Source: Sphingobacterium sp. CZ-UAM (lineage in GTDB: Bacteria; Bacteroidota; Bacteroidia; Sphingobacteriales; Sphingobacteriaceae). Taken from it: a stretch of 64,000 nt of DNA. A model generated the notes under the pieces. It was not told the origin of the DNA and made no database searches. It saw only the letters and a program-made list of their open reading frames with translations. Positions 50,982-59,556 of the stretch are shown here, in pieces. Both the position numbers and the translations under genes were made by a program. The stretch's first letter is position 1, and each line of letters opens with the position of its first letter. The stretch lies in the NCBI RefSeq assembly GCF_002000245.1, contig NZ_MTCM01000008.1, forward strand, positions 62,001-126,000, in the 5' to 3' direction.

Positions 50982-52607
50982 ATGAAACTATATAATTTAC
51001 TTATAGGAGGCTTGAGTTTAATGGCTGTTGTCCATTTTACTTCCTGCAATAAGTTGGATACCTTGCCAACTGATCGGTTTACAGATGAAAACTTCTGGGA
51101 TTATCCGGAAAACGCAGAGAAAATGGTCAATATGGCCTATAATCAGCTCTTTTCAGCCGACCGCTTATGGAATGATGAAGCTTTAAGCGATAATATTTTT
51201 GAGGGGCGTTCCAATACAGACCAGCGTGCTATCCGCAATGGAACAGCAGACCCTACCCTGGAACGTTTTGCTTCGGAATGGTCAGATCTCTATGGCGGTA
51301 TCAAGACCTGCCATGTCTACCTTGAAAATATAGACCGTGTACCCGGCGTGGATGCCGCGCTCAAAAAACGCCGTATTGCCGAAGTACGTTTTATCCGTGC
51401 ATTTCTCTATTTTAGGCTGGTCAATTTTTACGGCGATGTTCCTTTTTTTACCAAAGATATCTCTCTGGAGGAGTCCAAAGTCATCCCGAGGACTGCCAAG
51501 GCAACGGTTATGGCATTTATCCATCAGGAATTGGACGAATGTATGGTCGACCTGCCTAGTAAAGACGGCTTGCCTGCCGATGATAGGGGCCGAATTACCA
51601 AAGGCGCGGCTTCGGCTTTTCAGGCACGGGCTTTTCTCTACGAGGGCAACTGGAACAAAGTCGTGCAGTACTGCGAGAATCTGATCAAGAAACAAGCTGA
51701 ATTTGGAACATACGCCCTTTTCGAAAGTTATCCGGGACTGTTTGCCGCAGCGAACGAATATAATTCGGAGGTCATTCTGGATTATGCCTATGTACCCCAA
51801 CTGAAAACCTGGAATAAACTGTATGATGCCGCGCCGATATCTGCCCAGGCACGTCTGAATGGTTATGCTCCTTTGCAAAGTCTTGTTGACAACTATATCA
51901 CCCTAGACGGAAATACCATAGCCACAGACCCCAATTACAACAGTGATAATCCTTATGTCAACCGAGATCCGCGTATGGCGGCAACAATTGTTTTTCACGG
52001 TGGTCAATGGACGGATTTTAATGGCACAGTCCGCAAGATTTTCATCAAACCGGGGTCTGGAGGGACAGACAAAGAGCGCCTGGACGAGTATCAGGGGGCG
52101 AGCTCCAATGCATCTGCAACCGGCTATTATGTCAAGAAATATTACGATGTGACTGCAACCGTAAAATACGATGCGGGACTCAATATGATTATGTTCAGAT
52201 ATGCCGATATCCTGCTCATGTATGCCGAAGCGAAAGAGGCACTGGGGCAACTCGATGCAGCTATATGGGATATGACGATCAAACCTATCCGCAAAAGAGC
52301 GGGCTTTGTAGCCAGTAAAGCGCTGGATTTTCCTGGTACAGGTAATCTGAAAACGGTCGTGCGAAATGAGCGTCGGAGCGAGCTCGCTTTAGAGGGGCTA
52401 CGGTACTACGATATCCTGCGCTGGAAAGCCGGTAAAACCTATCTGGACGGACAGGTAAACGGTGCCAAATATGGCAGCAACAATAGCTATATCAAATTGG
52501 ATATTCGGCGATTTGACGAGAGCAGGGATTATCTATGGTCGGTGCCAAGGACACAGATTGACCTGAATAAAAATCTGTTGCCCAATAATCAGGGGTATTC
52601 AAACTAA
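50982..52607 (+). CDS. SusD/RagB-type glycan-binding lipoprotein
   Basis: Lipoprotein of 541 residues with signal MKLYNLLIGGLSLMAVVHFT then SC (Cys22). SusD traits: PTDRFTDENFWDYPENAEKM at the N-terminus, RIAEVRFIRAFLYFRLVNFY then GDVPF (the TPR core), MFRYADILLMYAEAKEALGQ, RNERRSELALEGLRYYDILR and a NQGYSN end. It forms the hinged lid of the SusC transporter and binds the polysaccharide on the cell surface. It is in the same operon, 11 bases after the transporter gene. Confidence 0.97.
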   Translation: MKLYNLLIGGLSLMAVVHFTSCNKLDTLPTDRFTDENFWDYPENAEKMVNMAYNQLFSADRLWNDEALSDNIFEGRSNTDQRAIRNGTADPTLERFASEWSDLYGGIKTCHVYLENIDRVPGVDAALKKRRIAEVRFIRAFLYFRLVNFYGDVPFFTKDISLEESKVIPRTAKATVMAFIHQELDECMVDLPSKDGLPADDRGRITKGAASAFQARAFLYEGNWNKVVQYCENLIKKQAEFGTYALFESYPGLFAAANEYNSEVILDYAYVPQLKTWNKLYDAAPISAQARLNGYAPLQSLVDNYITLDGNTIATDPNYNSDNPYVNRDPRMAATIVFHGGQWTDFNGTVRKIFIKPGSGGTDKERLDEYQGASSNASATGYYVKKYYDVTATVKYDAGLNMIMFRYADILLMYAEAKEALGQLDAAIWDMTIKPIRKRAGFVASKALDFPGTGNLKTVVRNERRSELALEGLRYYDILRWKAGKTYLDGQVNGAKYGSNNSYIKLDIRRFDESRDYLWSVPRTQIDLNKNLLPNNQGYSN

Positions 52608-52684
52608 AATTTAATTGAAACAAACCGTTACAAACGATACAGAGAACAATGTACGTTTTGAACCACAAAATTAAAGATAAAGAC

Positions 52685-53827
52685 ATGAAATGGTATTTTA
52701 AAGTTATGGCAATGCTCGCATTTGCTGGGGGCATCGTTTCCTGCAAAAAAGATGATATGAAATATTCGGACGCGGACGTCTCTGCGGTGGAAAATTTATA
52801 TGCCCCTGCAGATGGGAAAGCCGTCAAATTATTGAGTTCGAGTTCTGCGGCCCTGTATTTTGAATGGGAGTCTGCTCTGGTCGCAGATGGGGGAGCGGCA
52901 CAGTATGAAGTTGTTTTTGACAAGGTGAACGGCGACTTCAGCCAGCCACTGTATACGGTCACTTCGGACAATAACGGAAATTCAAACGGAGCGAATATCA
53001 GTCACAAAATATTGAACCAGGTGGCCTCCAAAGCTGGAATCGAACCGGGTACAAGTGGCGACATCAGTTGGTCTGTGTACTCCATACGAGGTATGAAACG
53101 TGTGCTGAGTAAAGTCAAAAAGAAGCTCAACATCAAAACGCTTGAAGGTTTTGCTGATATTCCGGACGAATTGTTTGTGACCGGTGAAGGAGCTGAGAAC
53201 GCTGCAGCTATTGCGCAGGCCATTCCGTTTAAGCTTGTTGGCAATGGTGAATATGAGGTTTTTACAAAACTGGAGGCCGGTAAAAAATATATCTTTACGG
53301 ATCGCAAATCGGCAGATGGACGTGTATTCTATTCCGAAGATCAGACCAAGATAAAAGAGGGCGAGAGCGGCAGCAATACCGTTGCCAAGACAGCGGTATA
53401 CCGAATCCGCATTGATTTTAATGTGGCGACAGTTACCTATACGGAAATCAAAAGCATGGGTGTTTATTTCTCACCTTCCGGAGCAGTAGTACTGGATCTT
53501 CCTTATCAGGGTAAGGGTATTTGGTCAGCGACGGGTGTCATCAATTTTAAGCAGGAAAGCTGGGGGCGCGACCAACGGTATAAGTTCCAGATGGAAACGG
53601 TCAGGGCAGGAAAGGCAGAGACCATACAATTGGGAACCCAAAATGGTACCGATAGCCCACCAAACGGTTCATCAGCTCCATCGTATTACTTTGTGCGTAT
53701 ATTACCAAATCTTTCGCAATGGGATGACAAATGGAAATTTGTGGATGCTGTAGATGGACGTCCGACCAAAATCTCCATGATTTTGCAGGGAGACAAAGAT
53801 TATACACATACCGTTGTTCCAAATTAA
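52685..53827 (+). CDS. SusE/SusF-like surface glycan-binding lipoprotein
   Basis: Lipoprotein of 380 residues starting at ATG 52685 (MKWYFKVMAMLAFAGGIVSC, lipobox Cys20); an earlier in-frame ATG at 52649 is unlikely. An N-terminal SusE-type Ig domain (LYAPADGKAVKLLSSSSAAL, YFEWESALVADGGAAQYEVV) is followed by a middle and a C-terminal beta domain (GKGIWSATGVINFKQESWGR, DKWKFVDAVDGRPTKISMIL). Surface glycan binding is expected from family and place, between the SusD gene and the GH76 genes. Confidence 0.85.
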   Translation: MKWYFKVMAMLAFAGGIVSCKKDDMKYSDADVSAVENLYAPADGKAVKLLSSSSAALYFEWESALVADGGAAQYEVVFDKVNGDFSQPLYTVTSDNNGNSNGANISHKILNQVASKAGIEPGTSGDISWSVYSIRGMKRVLSKVKKKLNIKTLEGFADIPDELFVTGEGAENAAAIAQAIPFKLVGNGEYEVFTKLEAGKKYIFTDRKSADGRVFYSEDQTKIKEGESGSNTVAKTAVYRIRIDFNVATVTYTEIKSMGVYFSPSGAVVLDLPYQGKGIWSATGVINFKQESWGRDQRYKFQMETVRAGKAETIQLGTQNGTDSPPNGSSAPSYYFVRILPNLSQWDDKWKFVDAVDGRPTKISMILQGDKDYTHTVVPN

Positions 53828-53839
53828 AGGGAAGAAATA

Positions 53840-54964
53840 ATGAAGAAAATAGTGATGATCTCATCCATGCTGTTTTTACTGTTTGGGTGTACAAAAGTAG
53901 AAGATACCTATCTCTACGATGATACGATTCAGGAATCCTGGGCGGAAGTGGCTACGCAGGTATCCGATAAAATGATCTCCGGTTTCTGGAATGATGCGGG
54001 GTATTTCAACAACGCTATCAATCAGTCAGATCAGGGATTTCAATACTGGCCCAACGCCCATGCGATGGACGTCGTTATCGATGCCTACCTACGGACGAAG
54101 GACGCCAAATACAGTGCCTATTTCAGCAAATGGTTTGAAGGTGTCAAAGTGAAAAATGGCAACAGCTACTACAATGTGTTCTACGATGATATGGAGTGGA
54201 ATGCACTGACCATGCTGCGGTTATACGAGACCACTAAGGAACAGAAATATCTCGATGCCGTACTGCTTTTATGGACCGATATCACCAAAGCCTGGAATGA
54301 GCAATATGCTGGTGGAGGGCTGGCTTGGCGCAAAGACATGTTATACAGCAAGAATGCCTGCTCTAACGGACCCGCCAGTATCCTCGCAGCTAGGCTTTAT
54401 AATTTAACAAAAAATGAAAATTATCTGACCTGGGCCAAAAAGATCTATGAATGGCAGAAAGCAACCTTATATAACCCCTCATCGGGTGCTGTGTACGATA
54501 ATGTTAATGGGGAGACAGATGCGGTGGACCTCACCACGTTGACCTATAATCAGGGAACCTTTCTTGGCACAGCCGTAGAGCTTTTTAAGATTACCAATGA
54601 TCAGATTTATCTGGTTGATGCCCAGAAAATCAGTTACTACACCATTACCCGCTGTATCGATGTAGGGAATAATATTCTGCGCGATGAGGGAAATGGCGAT
54701 GGCGCACTGTTTAAGGGCATATTTATCCGGTATTTTATTGAATATCTCAACCTGGAAGGGATCGATGCAGCTTATCGCGCCAAGTTTGAGAAGTTTTTGG
54801 TCAATAATGGCAAAATTGCCTGGACCAAGGGAACCCACCTTCCGACGCTATTGTTCGGTTCTTCCTGGGCACAGCCACCGATCGGTAATAGTGAGATTTC
54901 AGCCTACGCCAGTGCAGCGATGCTTTTTGAAGGACTGGCGCGCTATCAACCTAAATCAAAATAA
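53840..54964 (+). CDS. GH76 family alpha-1,6-mannanase lipoprotein
   Basis: Glycoside hydrolase of 374 residues with lipoprotein signal MKKIVMISSMLFLLFGC (Cys17). The (alpha/alpha)6 barrel carries the GH76 catalytic pair Asp116-Asp117 in NVFYDDMEWNAL, and GGGLAWRKDMLYSKNACSNG and YEWQKATLYNPSSGAVYDNV are further conserved parts. GH76 enzymes cut internal alpha-1,6-mannoside bonds of fungal mannan. The lipid anchor suggests cell-surface action, upstream of import by the SusCD pair. It follows the SusE-like gene by 12 bases. Confidence 0.95.
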   Translation: MKKIVMISSMLFLLFGCTKVEDTYLYDDTIQESWAEVATQVSDKMISGFWNDAGYFNNAINQSDQGFQYWPNAHAMDVVIDAYLRTKDAKYSAYFSKWFEGVKVKNGNSYYNVFYDDMEWNALTMLRLYETTKEQKYLDAVLLLWTDITKAWNEQYAGGGLAWRKDMLYSKNACSNGPASILAARLYNLTKNENYLTWAKKIYEWQKATLYNPSSGAVYDNVNGETDAVDLTTLTYNQGTFLGTAVELFKITNDQIYLVDAQKISYYTITRCIDVGNNILRDEGNGDGALFKGIFIRYFIEYLNLEGIDAAYRAKFEKFLVNNGKIAWTKGTHLPTLLFGSSWAQPPIGNSEISAYASAAMLFEGLARYQPKSK

Positions 54965-55035
54965 TACATTGGAAATCCTGAAGCCATTGGACGCGCATTT
55001 GTATCCGATGGCTTCCTATAAAATAATAGATGCAG

Positions 55036-56220
55036 ATGAAACAAATAAATTGGATACGGACGATATCTCTATTGACAGGATTATATTGTCTGACGGTACA
55101 GGCACAGGTTAAAAAAGAAACGTTTTCTGATCGGGCGCAAAAGAGCCTAGATGTGATCTATGAAAAATATGGATCCACTGAGAACAAATTATTAATAGAA
55201 AAATACCCCTTTGACGAAAATTTTAAAGCAGACTATCTGAATAATAACGAGCAAGCGGCACAGCAGAAAAAATATGCCTATCTCTGGCCTTTCTCGGGCA
55301 GCTTCTCCGCAGTAAATGCGTTGATGGAACTGTCAGCGGATAAAACCGGACAACAGAAGGTATTGGATCAACAGGTGCTAGTAGGACTACAGGCCTATAG
55401 GGACGACAGACGCTCACCGGTGGGCTACGCCTCTTATATCAATTCAGCACCGGCGTCAGACCGTTTTTACGACGATAATATATGGTTGGGTATTGATTTT
55501 ACCGACAGCTATTTGCAGACAAAAAAAGCCGATTATTTACGACATGCAAAGGAGATCTGGGATTTTGTGAAGAGCGGTGAAGACGATAAGCTTGGCGGTG
55601 GAATCTATTGGTGTGAGCAGAAAAAAGAATCCAAGAATACCTGTTCCAATGCTCCGGCAGCCGTGTTTGCCTTAAAACTGTTTGAAGCGACCAAGCAGCA
55701 GCATTACCTCAATGAAGGCCGGCGTTTATATGAATGGACAAAAGCAGGCCTGCAAGATCCGGATGACAAGCTGTACTGGGATAATATACAGTTAAATGGC
55801 GGGATAGGCAAAGCCAAATATTCCTATAATTCGGGGCAGATGCTGCAAGCTGCGGTATTGCTTTATAAACTGACGAAAGAAAAAAAGTATCTGATAGATG
55901 CGCAGCAGTTGGCTGAGGCCTGCTTAAGTTACTTTTTTCAGCGCAGGGAGGGAATAGATTTTCCAGTATTAAAGAATAGTAATGTATGGTTCCACGCTGT
56001 GATGATGCGGGGCTATATCAGTTTGTTCGAACAAACTGGCGATAAAAGATATATGGACATTTTTGCGAAGAATCTTGAATGGGCATGGCACAAAATGCGT
56101 GATCAGGATGGATTGTTTGATGCAGATTGGACATTGGAGAAACCTAAAAAATCCAAGTGGTTACTGGACCAATGTGCTTTTGTGGAGATGTATGCGCGCT
56201 TGGCAAAATTTGGATATTAA
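55036..56220 (+). CDS. GH76 family alpha-1,6-mannanase, predicted periplasmic
   Basis: Second GH76 enzyme, 394 residues from ATG 55036. A Sec signal without a lipobox (MKQINWIRTISLLTGLYCLT then VQAQ) predicts a periplasmic protein. The catalytic Asp146-Asp147 pair lies in DRFYDDNIWLGIDF; GGGIYWCEQKKESKNTCSNA and LYEWTKAGLQDPDDKLYWDN align with the first enzyme. Likely task: cut oligosaccharides after import. It is 71 bases after the first GH76 gene, without a clear terminator between, and closes the locus. Confidence 0.94.
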   Translation: MKQINWIRTISLLTGLYCLTVQAQVKKETFSDRAQKSLDVIYEKYGSTENKLLIEKYPFDENFKADYLNNNEQAAQQKKYAYLWPFSGSFSAVNALMELSADKTGQQKVLDQQVLVGLQAYRDDRRSPVGYASYINSAPASDRFYDDNIWLGIDFTDSYLQTKKADYLRHAKEIWDFVKSGEDDKLGGGIYWCEQKKESKNTCSNAPAAVFALKLFEATKQQHYLNEGRRLYEWTKAGLQDPDDKLYWDNIQLNGGIGKAKYSYNSGQMLQAAVLLYKLTKEKKYLIDAQQLAEACLSYFFQRREGIDFPVLKNSNVWFHAVMMRGYISLFEQTGDKRYMDIFAKNLEWAWHKMRDQDGLFDADWTLEKPKKSKWLLDQCAFVEMYARLAKFGY

Positions 56221-56387
56221 ATGTTCTTAGCTTGATCAGCAATGCAATAACAGGGATGGCGCTTAACTTTTCTTGTCCTATGGCAATTGCCAAAACATGA
56301 TTAATCCATAATTTTATTTTCATCGAATTACTGGGGGATAGGCGTGCTCACTCTTATCCAAAGGTTGTACATTATAGGGAGTATGTT

Positions 56388-56948
56388 ATGAGAAAGATCA
56401 TTGTCTTAAACTGGGTTTCACTGGATGGTTTTATTGCAGGTAATCAGGGGGAAACAGATTGGTTTCCCTGGGATAGCGAGATTGAAGATTATTACGAAGA
56501 GCGGCAGGATAGGGCTGATACTGCTATTTTTGGTAGGGAGACTTATGAGGTAATGTCCCAATACTGGCCTGATCCAACCCTGACCATATCTGACCGACCC
56601 GGAATTATTGATTTCATGAATAATGCGACAAAGATTGTTTTTTCAACATCACTTGTAAAGGCCGACTGGAACAATAGCCGTATTGTCAACGCGATTGATA
56701 GGTCGGAGGTGGAACGGTGGAAGCATTCCCCGGGTAAGGATCTTCTTATCTATGGCAGTGGGACTATTGTTTCGCAATTCTCCGAATTAAAATTAATCGA
56801 TGAATATGCATTGATGCTTTATCCTATTGTTCTAGGCTCCGGCAAACCTTTGTTTCCCAATATCTCGGAAAGGATCAAACTCAATTTGATAAGCAGCAGA
56901 CTATTTGCCTGTGGAAGTATACTGCATACCTATTATCCGGAAAACTAA
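56388..56948 (+). CDS. RibD C-terminal / dihydrofolate reductase-like protein
   Basis: Protein of 186 residues with the DHFR-like fold of the RibD C-terminal family: MRKIIVLNWVSLDGFIAGNQ, DTAIFGRETYEVMSQYWPDP, KDLLIYGSGTIVSQFSELKL, IDEYALMLYPIVLGSGKPLF. NADPH binding is likely, the substrate is not known. Single gene downstream of the mannan locus, apparently not part of it. Confidence 0.92.
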   Translation: MRKIIVLNWVSLDGFIAGNQGETDWFPWDSEIEDYYEERQDRADTAIFGRETYEVMSQYWPDPTLTISDRPGIIDFMNNATKIVFSTSLVKADWNNSRIVNAIDRSEVERWKHSPGKDLLIYGSGTIVSQFSELKLIDEYALMLYPIVLGSGKPLFPNISERIKLNLISSRLFACGSILHTYYPEN

Positions 56949-57213
56949 TTTTGAATAGGTTTGATCTTTTACAGCTAATATTGTGTTGTAATCCCGCTAT
57001 TACATTTAGTCCAAGACACCTGATTTTTTAGGGTTGCAATGCATAATGCAGGAGAGGATGGGGCAGCTATATGATCGCTACTGATTTTCGGTCTTTGTGT
57101 CCGGAGGAAATGCTTTTGAATTTGCGCTCGAAGGAAATGCTTTGAAGCGGAAAAGACAATATGTACAACCGTCGTTTGGGGATAATTGTTATTTTCGTAT
57201 AAAGGAGAAAAGC

Positions 57214-58140
57214 ATGAGTATAGCATTGATACTGAATAGTGGTCGGGCGGAGGAGTGGAAAGCCGAAATCAATAAACATTTGCCGGAAATTAAGGTCGAG
57301 GTCTACCCGCAGATTGAAAATTATGATGAGATAGAGTTTGCACTTTGTTGGAAACCTGAGGAAGATTATTATGCCCATTTCCCCAATTTAAAAGTTATCC
57401 AGTCTGCAGGTGCAGGGATAGATCATTTATTTCCCAAATCCATACCAGCACATATCCGTACCTGCAGGATCGTGGATCCCATGCTTAAAAGCGATATGTT
57501 TGAGCATGTTTTGACCTGTCTGATGCATTCAATGAAGAATTTTTCAGCTTATGCAACCGACAAAGCGAAAAAACATTGGGAGCCGCTCGTCTATAAATCC
57601 ATTGCCCAGACCAGTGTCACAATTTTGGGATTAGGTGAAATTGGCGGTTATGTGGCCGAGCGATTGGTGCAGTTGGGATTCAAGGTAAACGGCTGGTCCA
57701 GTTCGCCCAAAAGTCTTCAAGGCGTAAACGCTTTTACGGGAATTGGAGGACTTGGTTCAGCAGTTGAAAACACGGACTTTATAGTGAATGTTTTACCATT
57801 GACAGATTCGACGAGAGGAATTCTAAACCATGAGCTTTTCAATCTGTGCGCGAAGGGAACTGTTTTGGTTAATGTGGGGCGAGGTGAACATCTCGTCGAA
57901 GAGCATCTGTTGGCAGCAATCGCTAGAAAACAAATTGCTCATGCCTATCTCGATGTATTTCATCAGGAGCCGTTGCCCGTAGATCACCCATTCTGGAATT
58001 GCAGCGCTATTTTTATAACACCCCATGTTGCCAGTAGGACAAACATTGGTTCTTCAGTGATGCAGGTGGTGGACAATTATAGCAGAATGGCTGCGGGCCG
58101 GCCATTACTTAACGAAGTTTCTTTGGAAAAAGGGTATTAG
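57214..58140 (+). CDS. D-isomer-specific 2-hydroxyacid dehydrogenase (GhrA-like)
   Basis: Enzyme of 308 residues, starting at ATG 57214 (MSIALILNSGRAEEWKAEIN) behind an AAAGGAG ribosome site; an upstream in-frame ATG at 57097 is unlikely. The NAD(P)-binding motif is TSVTILGLGEIGGYVAERLV; the catalytic Arg lies in LVNVGRGEHLVEEH, the Glu in YLDVFHQEPLPVDH and the His in IFITPHVASRTN. The layout matches glyoxylate/hydroxypyruvate reductase A. Single gene. Confidence 0.93.
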   Translation: MSIALILNSGRAEEWKAEINKHLPEIKVEVYPQIENYDEIEFALCWKPEEDYYAHFPNLKVIQSAGAGIDHLFPKSIPAHIRTCRIVDPMLKSDMFEHVLTCLMHSMKNFSAYATDKAKKHWEPLVYKSIAQTSVTILGLGEIGGYVAERLVQLGFKVNGWSSSPKSLQGVNAFTGIGGLGSAVENTDFIVNVLPLTDSTRGILNHELFNLCAKGTVLVNVGRGEHLVEEHLLAAIARKQIAHAYLDVFHQEPLPVDHPFWNCSAIFITPHVASRTNIGSSVMQVVDNYSRMAAGRPLLNEVSLEKGY

Positions 58141-58560
58141 AAATCTGTGCTGGGGGAGAATTATGTGCCAGAAAGAAACATCTTAGGGCTTAGTAAATCG
58201 CATTGTTTTCCCTGTATTTAGTTGGGCCTAAATCTCTATGATGTTATCAACGGTAAACAAATTATTGCGATTTTCGGTATTCCTTTCTTACCGCCTATTT
58301 AAATATTTTAATGCAATTCCTTTATCGCTTTATCAGATAAATTTGTTCCAGGAACTTTCTCATCAGCCTAATTAAGCAGGTTATGAAGTAAAAGTGAATG
58401 TTTATAAATTTTGAAAAGCCTTCTGCTTGTTGCTGTATCAGATGTAGAGAATACGATATAAGAAAACTCAGTGGTTAATGCTTTCATAGAACGGCCCGCA
58501 TAAAAATAGACGATCAAAAATAGGTGTTTTCAAAATAGTTGTTTAAAAAAATGGATCAAC
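58141..58560. other. Gene-free region before coiled-coil gene
   Basis: About 420 AT-rich bases without an open frame worth calling, without repeats, and with no clear promoter pair. It probably holds the promoter of the gene at 58561. Confidence 0.35.
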
Positions 58561-58923
58561 ATGGAACGATTAGATATTTTAGAAAAATTAGTTATTCCCG
58601 TTGTCACGGGGATTGGTGGTTATTTTGTTGGGAGACCTAAACAGAAGGCGGAAGTTGAGGCGACCAATGTTGAAAATGCTGGAAAGGTGATCGATAAGTG
58701 GGCAGCCTATGCTGAAAGACTGGAGAAAACTATAGAACAATTCGGTATTGTCATAGAAGATTTGAACGATGCGCTCCAACTTGCCAATAACGAACGACTA
58801 GCTTGTGAGAAAACCTTGGCCAAATTGAAGACTAAGTATCATGATTTAATGCAACTCTATAATGAATTACTGCTCGAACTTCAGGAACTCAAAGGCAGGC
58901 AACATAAAAAATGGATAGGATAA
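58561..58923 (+). CDS. Membrane-anchored coiled-coil protein, paralogue of the 16179 protein
   Basis: Protein of 120 residues. The hydrophobic segment (LVIPVVTGIGGYFVG, about 11-26), the GRPKQKAEVEATNVENAGKV motif and the coiled coil, with LANNERLACEKTLAKLK, are very close to the protein of the amidase cassette at 16179. Here no amidase or spanin-like gene follows: a terminator comes at 59041 and then a different set of genes. The role is unknown; a link to a phage-derived process is inferred from its sister copy. Confidence 0.75.
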   Translation: MERLDILEKLVIPVVTGIGGYFVGRPKQKAEVEATNVENAGKVIDKWAAYAERLEKTIEQFGIVIEDLNDALQLANNERLACEKTLAKLKTKYHDLMQLYNELLLELQELKGRQHKKWIG

Positions 58924-59345
58924 TATTGTTCGCCAATGATGGTTATATGAAGTCAGGAAGCCTTATTATTCCCATTGAGGTTTTTTCTTGGTACTAATTA
59001 TCAAAAGATTCCTGCCGTAAAATAAACAAATTGACTCAAAGAGTCCAGTATTTTTATACTGGGCTCTTTTTATTAATTAGCCTTACGTTTCCCTTCCTAC
59101 ATAAGTTTCTTGAGACTTTTCGGTAGATCATAGATACCGAGAGAAAAGGGCTTTTTTCTCACCAAAACCCATGCTTTCCAAATGTAATTTTGTCTTGTTC
59201 CCTTTTGAAATATATGTGCCACAGCAGTTTTAAGCCCTTTTTTTAAGGTTTTTGGAGGCTGCTTGGCAAAGGCTAATTAAGAGAACAACGGGTTCGAACA
59301 CCGTGAAAAGATAGATGTCGTATTACAATAAAAAGAAGATGAAAA
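58924..59345. other. Region between terminator and unknown gene set
   Basis: About 420 bases. It holds the terminator at 59041-59071 and, from 59072, an AT-rich stretch with T-rich and A-rich tracts, probably the promoter area of the genes from 59346. A GTTCGAAC palindrome with short flanks (59288-59304) looks like a T-arm but is not a tRNA. No gene seen. Confidence 0.35.
59041..59071 (+). terminator. Rho-independent terminator after coiled-coil gene
   Basis: GAGTCCAGTAT (59041-59051) pairs with ATACTGGGCTC (59056-59066) with one G-T pair and a 4-nt T loop; a T run follows. It separates the coiled-coil gene from the unit starting at 59346. Confidence 0.85.
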
Positions 59346-59531
59346 ATGAAAAGAATAAACGAAAATAATATAAACCATAAAGTTGCAGGAATTGGATTTG
59401 CAGCAAAAATAAAACCTGTAGTAAACAAGGTGAATCCAGATGATCCCGCTGGGAGACGAAGAAGCTTTACGAGAGATTACAAGCAGAAAGCAAAGATTAA
59501 AGATAACGCCGTTCAGCAATTGATGGATTAA
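59346..59531 (+). CDS. Small basic protein, first of unknown gene set
   Basis: Protein of 61 residues, strongly basic (MKRINENNINHKVAGIGFAA, KIKPVVNKVNPDDPAGRRRS, FTRDYKQKAKIKDNAVQQLM). No hydrophobic segment, no family. It stands 25 bases before the 393-residue protein and so is probably cotranscribed. Its charge would fit a nucleic-acid-binding or scaffold peptide, which is guesswork. Confidence 0.5.
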   Translation: MKRINENNINHKVAGIGFAAKIKPVVNKVNPDDPAGRRRSFTRDYKQKAKIKDNAVQQLMD

Positions 59532-59556
59532 AATTTATAAACTAAAGAATAACGTT

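Noticed and set aside
51282..51878. 198-codon minus-strand frame inside the SusD gene
   Set aside because: Antisense to clear SusD motifs; the frame is open because of the codon use of the real gene.
59288..59304. tRNA T-arm-like sequence ACGGGTTCGAACACCGT
   Set aside because: The arm closes with a G-A mismatch where G53-C61 is required, and no acceptor, D or anticodon stem can be drawn around it.
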